DNA from: Candidatus Dojkabacteria bacterium
GTDB lineage: Bacteria > Patescibacteriota > Dojkabacteria > J137
Length of the DNA: 7,532 bases
Direction of reading: 5' to 3'
Assembly (NCBI GenBank): GCA_020429495.1
Contig: JAGQLJ010000113.1
Location: 1-7,532 of the forward strand
In this document: piece by piece, positions 1 to 5,657 of the stretch
How the letters are laid out: each line of letters opens with the position of its first letter
How positions within the stretch are numbered: the stretch's first letter is position 1
Made by a program: the position numbers and the translations under genes
The notes under the pieces: generated by a model
The model's input: the letters and a program-made list of their open reading frames with translations, nothing else
What the model was told of the DNA's origin: nothing
Databases searched by the model: none

Positions 1-1202
1 TCAGAATCATTTTCTGGCATAACATTAATAATTAAAGGAGCACTCTCTATTGTATCTCCATCATTATTAGGATCAATATTTACTTCAAATTGCTCTGATT
101 GTTTAACAAATTTTCTTCCATCTTTTGTTTCAATTGTAATTCTTACATAGTATTTGCCATCTTGAAGCTCAGACATGTCCCAGAAATAGTATGTTCTGGT
201 TGGTTCAATGCTATCACTTATTAACAACCACTCTTCTCCATCTGTTGAATACTCCAAAGATAATGATTCTAGCTCTACTCCATTTGGCAAAGTCCACTTA
301 ATTAAGTTTTGCTCATCTGTAAAAACTGTATCTGCAATAGGTTGTGTAAAGTTTAGTCCATTTTCTATATCCGTATCGGTTATCACATCTGTCTCATCTG
401 GAGTTTGGTCGTCTGGTGTTTGATTATCAGGTACTTGAGTATCTGGTGTGGTTGGTTGGTTGTTATCAGGTATTGTAGTTGGCGGTGGTGTTGGCTTAAC
501 TACACTAAATTTAAAATTTTGTGTAACTTCTCCACTTATTCCATCGCTAACACCAACAGTTACTGTGTACTCTAAACCAGGATATCCAAAAGTTGAAAGT
601 GCCCCACTAGTAATCAATCCATTTTGAGGATTAATTGTTAAAATTTCAGGTGCTGCAACAAGTCTATATGTTAAAGAATCACCGTCTGGATCGCTGGCAG
701 TTAATTGATAACTAAAAGATTCTCCTTCTATATACTGTGTTTTATTAAGCTGAGAAGTTATTGTCGGCAGTGAATTATTATTTACAACTTGTACTTCTCT
801 CCCGTTACAAACTGAATAACCCTCTCCTCCATTTACAAATGATGCACAAAGTTTTAGACAGTAAGTCCCATCATTTACATTTGTGGTGTTCCAGCTAATA
901 GTACTATTTTGTCCAGGATTAGAGCTTAAAGTAGAAATAGAACTAACAGTTCCATAATTAGTAGTATTGCAAGTTTCTCTATCGAACAAATTAGACTGTA
1001 CATATACAGCAGCTTGTTCATCATCGTATATTCTTACTGAGATATTTGCTGTACCGCTGACTTTCGAATTAGGAGCAGGAGAAACAATTGTAAATATATC
1101 GTTAGGATCTGCAAGTGCATTAGCATCTATTTTTGAAAATCCAAATAAACCAATTACAAAAAGAGTTATACCTAAGGAAGTAATTTTTAAATATTTTTTC
1201 AT
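1..1202 (-). CDS. Secreted Ig-like-domain surface protein (3' end outside the window)
   Basis: Reading the minus strand from the ATG at 1202-1200 gives 400 codons without a stop, and the gene leaves the window at base 1. The N-terminus is a clear signal peptide: a basic MKK start, a hydrophobic core at about residues 7-22, and an ANA cleavage site near residue 29. Three beta-rich modules follow. Residues 37-140 are Ig-like with an S-P-x-P-N-S-x-V-S-G opening and four cysteines (78, 115, 119, 132). Residues 145-236 resemble the cadherin-like putative Ig (He_PIG) family, with a DPDGD motif at 171-175. Residues 283-375 are fibronectin/Ig-like. A Pro/Thr/Asp-rich linker spans 237-280. The ATG lies 2 bases after the stop of the solute-binding protein gene, so the two are probably co-transcribed and translationally coupled; no Shine-Dalgarno is visible. 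Likely a cell-surface adhesin or structural protein. The exact role and the C-terminal anchor cannot be seen. Confidence 0.88.
   Translation of the reverse strand, partial: MKKYLKITSLGITLFVIGLFGFSKIDANALADPNDIFTIVSPAPNSKVSGTANISVRIYDDEQAAVYVQSNLFDRETCNTTNYGTVSSISTLSSNPGQNSTISWNTTNVNDGTYCLKLCASFVNGGEGYSVCNGREVQVVNNNSLPTITSQLNKTQYIEGESFSYQLTASDPDGDSLTYRLVAAPEILTINPQNGLITSGALSTFGYPGLEYTVTVGVSDGISGEVTQNFKFSVVKPTPPPTTIPDNNQPTTPDTQVPDNQTPDDQTPDETDVITDTDIENGLNFTQPIADTVFTDEQNLIKWTLPNGVELESLSLEYSTDGEEWLLISDSIEPTRTYYFWDMSELQDGKYYVRITIETKDGRKFVKQSEQFEVNIDPNNDGDTIESAPLIINVMPENDS
390..449 (-). repeat. Four tandem pentapeptide-coding repeats in the linker of the Ig-like protein
   Basis: Residues 252-271 of the surface protein read TPDTQ, VPDNQ, TPDDQ, TPDET: four copies of a 15-base unit with an invariant PD core. 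They lie within the Pro/Thr/Asp-rich stretch joining the second and third beta domains. The codons differ between copies (CCA/CCT, GAT/GAC), so the DNA repeat is diverged while the peptide pattern is kept. Such linkers act as extended spacers on surface proteins and can vary in copy number; variation here is inference. Confidence 0.75.
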
Positions 1203-1204
1203 AA

Positions 1205-2746
1205 TTATAGAGTTTGTGTTTCTAGTGTTTCTCTAACACCTTTTAAATCAATAAGAGTTTTTATTTGTTCTTCTAGTGTTGCTATTTGACTTGCGCTTAC
1301 AGAACTTTTTGATAGTGCATCAACAAATAGCTCCCTTACTTTTCTTCCTTTCACCATTTTCCAAGATTCAGCAAATGGTAAAGATCTATTATATACATTC
1401 AAATATTCATCATCAAAAAGTTTTTCGCTCATATCAGATCTTGGATACAGATTACCAAAATATCCACTAGAATTCTCTATATTTGTATTTAATTGTTCTA
1501 GCTGATCAGGCTCTGTTAACCAAGAAAGAAAATTCCATGCTGCAGCAGAATTGCCTCTTTCCTTATTTACCATAACAGGCCAATAATCTGTCCAATTAAT
1601 GATCTCTTTATCTTGTGAACTAAATTGAGGTAACTGTGCTACTCCTATATCTAAACCTAATCCCGCATCATCGTTATATGCTAGTATTTGTCTTAGCCTC
1701 CAGCTTGGAACAATAATCATTGCTGTCTTTTCTTCTAAGAATGCAGCAGATGCATCACTAAAGTCTGCATCCCAAGTTCTATTCTGACCATTTGCAAATC
1801 CTAAAAAGAAGTTAAATGCATCAACTGAGTTTGAATCTTGAGCAAATGCTGGATAATCATTCTCATCGGTTAATACAACTCCATTTTGTCTCATTAGTAT
1901 TTGCATGATTTCTAAAGGAAATCCTATGTTTGAGCCATTACCAAATGCAAAGCCAGATTGTTCAATTGAAGTTCCAGAAAAAGTTGTTAATTCTCTAGCA
2001 GTGTTTTGAAAGTCATCCCAAGAAATATCAGGCTCACTCTTTTGTACTGAAGCAAGCATATCCTTATTATAGACCACTGCAAATGTATCCATCCATAAAG
2101 GTACTCCATAAACTACTCCATTAGAAACTAAATCAGTTACAGCTGCAGGATAAAATGTATTTCCGAATGAATCAGCATTATAAATGGTGCTTGGAGCTGC
2201 AATATTCTCATAATCTCCTGTCCAAGAATTATGAACCATGAAGATATCTGCGGCTTCAATAGTATCTTCTAAATCTTGATTTAATTGTAATTGATAAGAT
2301 TCCATTGCTTGATCGAACGGTTGCTGCAACGGCCATTCATTTGAATATTGTATTGTTATATTTGGATTAGCATCATGATACTCATCAATTAATGGCTGAA
2401 TAACATCTGGATCTAAAAACACTCCTCTCCATATCAAAATTGCATTTGTTGTTGTTCCACCATTATTATTTCCTGTATTAGTATTAGTATTTGTTCCAGT
2501 ATTATCTGTGTTTGTATTGTTGTCTCCTCCAGAACCAATTGAGTTTAATAACAAGAATCCTAGAGCAATTAAGCCAATTACTACAAGAGCAATAATTACA
2601 AGAAAAAAAGGAAATTTTCTAGTGGAGCTTGTGCTTGTATCAAAAGATTCTGTTGAGTAGTCTGCTGAAGTATCAGACCCAGCTGGCAATTCAGGTAGCT
2701 CTTCAACTGTGTATGGTTCAATATTATTTATGTCATTATCGCTCAT
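1205..2746 (-). CDS. Membrane-anchored extracellular solute-binding protein, family 1
   Basis: This 513-residue protein has three parts. Residues 1-43 are an acidic, Ser/Thr-rich tail, followed by RK. One transmembrane helix spans about 45-67. An Asn/Thr/Gly low-complexity linker covers 68-101, and a family 1 (MalE-like) solute-binding domain covers about 102-513. Family hallmarks are visible: YGVPLWMD then YNKDML (213-231), WDDFQ (243-247), GFAFGNG (265-271), FLEEKTAMI (336-344), AQLPQ (370-374) and AAAWNFLSWL then EPDQ (401-415). This family binds sugars or other small solutes for ABC importers. There is no lipobox cysteine, so the helix replaces lipid anchoring, with the tail expected in the cytoplasm. 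No permease or ATPase gene is adjacent, so the ligand and transporter are unknown; it could instead be a receptor. The next Met is near residue 148, and a strong promoter-like site lies 7 bases upstream, supporting this start. It is first in an operon with the Ig-like protein. Confidence 0.9.
   Translation of the reverse strand: MSDNDINNIEPYTVEELPELPAGSDTSADYSTESFDTSTSSTRKFPFFLVIIALVVIGLIALGFLLLNSIGSGGDNNTNTDNTGTNTNTNTGNNNGGTTTNAILIWRGVFLDPDVIQPLIDEYHDANPNITIQYSNEWPLQQPFDQAMESYQLQLNQDLEDTIEAADIFMVHNSWTGDYENIAAPSTIYNADSFGNTFYPAAVTDLVSNGVVYGVPLWMDTFAVVYNKDMLASVQKSEPDISWDDFQNTARELTTFSGTSIEQSGFAFGNGSNIGFPLEIMQILMRQNGVVLTDENDYPAFAQDSNSVDAFNFFLGFANGQNRTWDADFSDASAAFLEEKTAMIIVPSWRLRQILAYNDDAGLGLDIGVAQLPQFSSQDKEIINWTDYWPVMVNKERGNSAAAWNFLSWLTEPDQLEQLNTNIENSSGYFGNLYPRSDMSEKLFDDEYLNVYNRSLPFAESWKMVKGRKVRELFVDALSKSSVSASQIATLEEQIKTLIDLKGVRETLETQTL
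2444..2536 (-). repeat. Asn/Thr-rich low-complexity linker of the solute-binding protein
   Basis: Residues 71-101 of the solute-binding protein are almost only Asn, Thr and Gly with a little Asp and Ser. At the DNA level this appears as short ACT/AAT-type repeats. The linker separates the membrane helix from the binding domain and would let the domain reach away from the membrane. Slippage-driven length variation is possible but not shown. Confidence 0.7.
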
Positions 2747-2753
2747 AATAACC

Positions 2754-2783
2754 AGTATACATTAATTAAAAGTTAAAAGTTAA
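2754..2783 (-). promoter_or_regulatory. Promoter for the solute-binding protein operon, giving a near-leaderless mRNA
   Basis: On the minus strand a -10 hexamer TATACT (2759-2754, 5 of 6 to consensus) lies 18 bases after a TTAACT -35-like element (2783-2778, 4 of 6). Seven bases separate the -10 from the ATG at 2746. Transcription would therefore start within about one base of the start codon, leaving no room for a ribosome binding site. The -35 overlaps the tandem heptad repeat. The match is by eye and the start site is inferred. Confidence 0.55.
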
Positions 2784-2796
2784 GAGATAAAAGATA
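2769..2796. repeat. Four-copy 7-base tandem repeat in the divergent promoter region
   Basis: Four consecutive heptads read AAAGTTA, AAAGTTA, AGAGATA and AAAGATA on the plus strand. The first two are identical; the others differ by one to three bases. They lie just upstream of, and overlap the -35 of, the minus-strand operon promoter. They could be regulator half-sites, an AT-rich UP-like element, or a short repeat dispersed in intergenic regions of this genome. The sequence alone does not decide. Confidence 0.6.
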
Positions 2797-2854
2797 ATGG
2801 TATGCCTATAGCGAACTTAGAGTACATTTACTGGTATCTATCGTCTAAAACATT

Positions 2855-2860
2855 TATTAT
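2855..2860 (+). promoter_or_regulatory. Possible -10 element for the rightward two-gene operon
   Basis: TATTAT matches the -10 consensus at 5 of 6 positions and would start transcription near 2867, about 16 bases before the ATG at 2883. No convincing -35 is present at the usual spacing, and the leader contains no Shine-Dalgarno sequence. A weaker alternative, TTAAAT at 2870-2875, would give a leaderless message. The assignment is tentative because the spacer is AT-rich. Confidence 0.3.
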
Positions 2861-2882
2861 GTAAATAGCTTAAATCTATTGA

Positions 2883-4079
2883 ATGGCATCTTTATATCAA
2901 AATACACAAAGAACCAGAAAAATAATTGTGGGAGTACTAATATTTTTTGTCTTGGTACTTTTATTTAATCTTTATAGAAATTTAACAGCAGAACCTTTAG
3001 TAGATGTAATACCAAATTCTCAACGATTTTATGTAAATCCAAATAGAATTTTTGGAGATGTACCAAGTCCTGAAATACCCGGAATAGAATATAATCAAGA
3101 TGCAACATTTTCATTAGACGGTATACATTTTTTAAATGATTTTCCTGATGTTGCATTTGTTTATGCAATTGAACAACCAAGAGAACGGTTGCTTTCAATA
3201 AGTGAAGCTCAAGATACAGCTACTGCGCTTGGATTTGTTGGATCATCATATACAAAATCTGGAACAGTACTAACATGGTTAGCTAGCAACGGAACAAAAA
3301 CACTCACTTATGATTTAGCTAGTAGAAAATGGAGTTTAGAAACAAGATTTTTAGATAATGAAGCTGCTTTAGCAAGAAAGAACCTTCTTGATGGTAATAA
3401 TCTAGTTGAACTAGAATCAGCTTACGAAAAATTAGGTTCAAGAATAATTAGCGGATTTAAATTAACAGGACTTGGATTAGATGATGTTGATGTAAATGCA
3501 ACAATTGCTCAAAAAGGAATAGATGGGTTTTTGACTGAAGTAAATAAGCTAGCAGATGCAGAATATGTACATATGGCTATTTCAAGAGTTATGGCTGTAT
3601 CAGCACTAAAACCAAGATCTGAACAACCAGAAGGAGTTGCACCAGAGGCTCCTGAACCTGTAAAAGTCTATAGTGATGATCCAAGAGATGGTCAAATTAC
3701 TCTACTTATTTCTAATCAACTAAAAAGCTTTGCAACAGATGTGTTTGAATTCAATTTCACAGATTTTGAATATGATGAGCTTTCAACAGGAATTTATAGC
3801 ATAATTACTCCTGATGAGGCTTGGAGCAATGTGCAAAAAGGTCAGGGAGCACTTACATTTATTGAAAAACAAGACTCGAATTATTTTGCTGAGTATAGTA
3901 GTGTTAATGTAAGAAGATTTAATGCTGTTGCGCAACAAACAGAACTCGCGCTATATGAACCAGATAATTGGTATGGTTATGCAATTCCAATATATGTTTT
4001 TAGAGGAACAGCACAACTTGAAGATGGACAATTGGCTAACTTTATTTTTTATGCTGATGCAATAAAGAGGGTTATATGA
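2883..4079 (+). CDS. Single-pass membrane protein with a large extracytoplasmic domain, family unrecognised
   Basis: The 398-residue protein begins with a short basic segment (QRTRK) and one hydrophobic helix at about residues 14-31. The rest is predicted outside, so it is an N-in, C-out bitopic protein. I do not recognise a named family. The exterior part has two segments of similar style: about 105-155 (an I-S-x-x-x-A-Q start, then beta strands ending in YDLASRKW) and about 308-394 (a TPDEAW start, then V-G and beta strands including the aliphatic IPIYVFRG). This layout recalls PepSY/YycI-like folds, a resemblance by eye only. A Pro/Glu-rich hinge lies at 245-262. No Shine-Dalgarno precedes the ATG. 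Its stop overlaps the next start by 4 bases (ATGA), so it is coupled to the pilin-like gene. It may be an assembly, anchoring or regulatory partner for that protein. Confidence 0.88.
   Translation: MASLYQNTQRTRKIIVGVLIFFVLVLLFNLYRNLTAEPLVDVIPNSQRFYVNPNRIFGDVPSPEIPGIEYNQDATFSLDGIHFLNDFPDVAFVYAIEQPRERLLSISEAQDTATALGFVGSSYTKSGTVLTWLASNGTKTLTYDLASRKWSLETRFLDNEAALARKNLLDGNNLVELESAYEKLGSRIISGFKLTGLGLDDVDVNATIAQKGIDGFLTEVNKLADAEYVHMAISRVMAVSALKPRSEQPEGVAPEAPEPVKVYSDDPRDGQITLLISNQLKSFATDVFEFNFTDFEYDELSTGIYSIITPDEAWSNVQKGQGALTFIEKQDSNYFAEYSSVNVRRFNAVAQQTELALYEPDNWYGYAIPIYVFRGTAQLEDGQLANFIFYADAIKRVI
4066..4071 (+). promoter_or_regulatory. Shine-Dalgarno-like site for the pilin-like gene
   Basis: AGAGGG lies 4 bases before the ATG at 4076, inside the end of the upstream gene. 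It is the only convincing ribosome binding site before any start in this window. With the ATGA overlap it supports the 4076 start and re-initiation from the preceding gene. Confidence 0.5.
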
Positions 4080-5494
4080 TTTTGAAAAAAGCTATTTTGA
4101 AAAAGAGCTTACTGTTAACTTTTGTTTTTACTATATCAATGCTGTTGTTGGTTGGATTTCAATCTAGTCTGAAAGTTACTGCGCAAACAGATTATTTACA
4201 AACTAGCGGTCGTTCTTGTGTAGATAATTATGTAGATTGTGGTGAAGGAAAAATCAATGTAGCAACCAGCCTGCAAAATGGTGATATAAATTTAACAACT
4301 GGCATTAACTACACTCCTGCAAATGCCGCAGACGATATTGTATTTAAATGGGGAAGTGTTACAGGTTCGCCAGGTACAAATTTATGTATAACTGATGGTA
4401 TTAATTCGAGTGAATTTGTAGTAATTCATAGAGCAACAGGAAATAAAGATACAGTTGACAGTATGGTACATCCTTTTGAACAAGTACAGAAAGATGGGAG
4501 ATTAGTGCTTAGAAGTTGTCCAAATTTTTTCTTAACAGATATAGGGGGAGGAGGAAATACTACATTACCAGTTGTAGGTCAGCAATCCTTGCAACATTCT
4601 CAGGTTGCTGGATGTTGTCCAATTGGATATCAGTTTGTGGTAAGAGATGGAGTTGATGGATTAAATTTCTACTCTGATGATGCTAAAAGGCAAGACTCTA
4701 GCTGGTGTTGCAAAGTTCCGGATGGAGCAAGTCCAGGAGATAGTAATTATCCATATTACAGAGAAGATAAAACTTGTAATGGTATAACTGGAGGAGTGAT
4801 TTGGAATGAAGATAATGATAATGATCCAAACGACCCTCTTATTATTAATAATTCTGAGTTCGGTATAAATGGAGCTGAGGATTTAGGTCCTGGAAGCACA
4901 GTAATTTCAAGAAGTACGTCAGATTTAGCAAATACTACGTGCCCAGCATCTTATGAAAATGGCTGTGCTGTTGATGATACAGGTGCTATTGTTGCTCCTT
5001 CAGAAGTTAAGGCTAGCAATGGACCAATTTGTCAAAGATGTTATAACACTGGAGAAGCAGTTAAATTAACAGATAATGGAGATGTACTTATTTGTACGGG
5101 GGATGGTCAAACTGAACCTGTAGCTAGAAATGGACTAACTATTAGCCAAGTAGTTGCGCTATATAATAGTCCTGAAGGGCAAAATAGAGATGCTGCTGAA
5201 TCTTGCCTAAGGCAAGGAGGTGTTTATGTTGCAATTGGTTGTATTGACCCATCACCTCTAGGTTTAATTACAGGACTAATAAGAATTGCACTAGGAGTTG
5301 TTGGTGGAGTTGCATTACTTCAAATAATATTAGCAGGACTTGCTTATCAAAGTGGGAATGAGGAACAAATTCAAAAAGCACAATCTAGAGTCTTCTCTAC
5401 TATTGGTGGTTTAGCCGTTTTAATATTCAGTGTTCTTATACTTCGAATAATTGGAGTAAATGTTTTAGATGTAGTTCCTGAAGGACTCTTCTAG
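4076..5494 (+). CDS. Secreted cysteine-rich protein with C-terminal VirB2/TrbC-like T4SS pilin module
   Basis: The 472-residue product starts with a signal peptide: basic ILKKAILKK, hydrophobic core about 11-28, and a V-T-A cleavage site near residue 36. The exterior region (37-390) carries 16 cysteines (48, 55, 104, 148, 180, 181, 211, 212, 234, 289, 297, 319, 322, 340, 377, 389). These include two CC pairs, a CQRC motif, and an Asp/Asn-rich stretch at 244-254 that could bind calcium. The last 80 residues form two hydrophobic helices (about 397-424 and 441-462) joined by a polar loop with GNEEQIQKAQ. That pattern is typical of the T4SS pilin-like (VirB2/TrbC-type) proteins common in Patescibacteria. 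Neither helix contains cysteine, and the even cysteine count suits disulfides formed outside the cell. It overlaps the preceding gene by 4 bases. A real pilus subunit is usually much shorter, so this could be a minor or tip component, or a membrane-anchored ectodomain. No VirB4, VirB6 or coupling protein is in view. Confidence 0.85.
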   Translation: MILKKAILKKSLLLTFVFTISMLLLVGFQSSLKVTAQTDYLQTSGRSCVDNYVDCGEGKINVATSLQNGDINLTTGINYTPANAADDIVFKWGSVTGSPGTNLCITDGINSSEFVVIHRATGNKDTVDSMVHPFEQVQKDGRLVLRSCPNFFLTDIGGGGNTTLPVVGQQSLQHSQVAGCCPIGYQFVVRDGVDGLNFYSDDAKRQDSSWCCKVPDGASPGDSNYPYYREDKTCNGITGGVIWNEDNDNDPNDPLIINNSEFGINGAEDLGPGSTVISRSTSDLANTTCPASYENGCAVDDTGAIVAPSEVKASNGPICQRCYNTGEAVKLTDNGDVLICTGDGQTEPVARNGLTISQVVALYNSPEGQNRDAAESCLRQGGVYVAIGCIDPSPLGLITGLIRIALGVVGGVALLQIILAGLAYQSGNEEQIQKAQSRVFSTIGGLAVLIFSVLILRIIGVNVLDVVPEGLF

Positions 5495-5534
5495 CTACTA
5501 GCTTCGTGCTGATAGCTTCTAGCCATTAGGCCAG
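5492..5534. repeat. TAGCTTC-type repeated words after the pilin-like gene
   Basis: Just past (and overlapping) the TAG stop, TAGCTTC occurs at 5499-5505 and again at 5513-5519. Related CTAG/TAGC words flank it, and a weak imperfect hairpin follows (TAGCC, ATTA, GGCCA at 5520-5533). There is no following T run, so it is not a classic intrinsic terminator. It looks like a small degenerate intergenic repeat. It may still mark the 3' end of the operon. Confidence 0.4.
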
Positions 5535-5558
5535 AATATATAATTAAATTATTGTCCC

Positions 5559-5620
5559 TTCGAGATACAATGCTGACCTGTATGCGGTCAGGTAGGTAAA
5601 TCAGGATTACTCGAACTGAT
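5559..5620. repeat. Nested inverted repeat / stem-loop element upstream of the ligase gene
   Basis: An outer pair TTCGAG (5559-5564) and CTCGAA (5610-5615) encloses a GC-rich hairpin CTGACC/GGTCAG (5573-5578 with 5586-5591, 7-base loop). Alternative pairs are ACCTG/CAGGT (5576-5580 with 5589-5593) and ATCAG/CTGAT (5600-5604 with 5616-5620), the last competing with the outer stem. The block is visibly richer in G and C than its surroundings. It could be a terminator-like structure for the upstream operon, a small structured RNA, or a palindromic repeat found elsewhere in the genome. No T run follows on either strand. Confidence 0.45.
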
Positions 5621-5643
5621 ATATCATACTCATCTCTTTCAAC

Positions 5644-5652
5644 TGCTATAAT
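5644..5652 (+). promoter_or_regulatory. Perfect extended -10 promoter of the DNA ligase gene, leaderless
   Basis: TGCTATAAT is an exact extended -10 (TG, one base, TATAAT). Only 5 bases separate it from the ATG at 5658, so the expected transcription start falls on or next to the start codon. No -35 match stands out, which an extended -10 does not require, and there is no Shine-Dalgarno. This indicates a promoter separate from the upstream operon and a leaderless ligase message. The start site is inferred, not measured. Confidence 0.65.
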
Positions 5653-5657
5653 GATTT

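Noticed and set aside
208..423. Plus-strand open frame of 71 codons
   Set aside because: It lies opposite the long minus-strand frame of the Ig-domain protein, which has a signal peptide and coherent domains; the plus-strand peptide is Ser/Val-rich shadow sequence.
967..1236. Plus-strand open frame of 89 codons
   Set aside because: It is antisense to the 5' end of the Ig-domain gene and the 3' end of the solute-binding protein gene and has no recognisable features; its hydrophobic end mirrors the Lys-rich signal peptide start.
1276..1470. Plus-strand open frame of 64 codons
   Set aside because: Entirely antisense to the well-supported solute-binding protein domain.
2965..3198. Minus-strand open frame of 77 codons
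   Set aside because: Antisense to the membrane-protein gene; its Leu/His/Gln-rich composition is typical of a shadow frame.
5520..5533. Possible intrinsic terminator of the pilin operon
   Set aside because: The stem is short and mismatched and no T run follows, so it is not called as a terminator.
5600..5618. tRNA T-loop-like string (GTTCGAG on the minus strand)
   Set aside because: No acceptor stem, D-arm or anticodon arm fits around it at tRNA spacing; the GTTCGAG is part of a simple inverted repeat.
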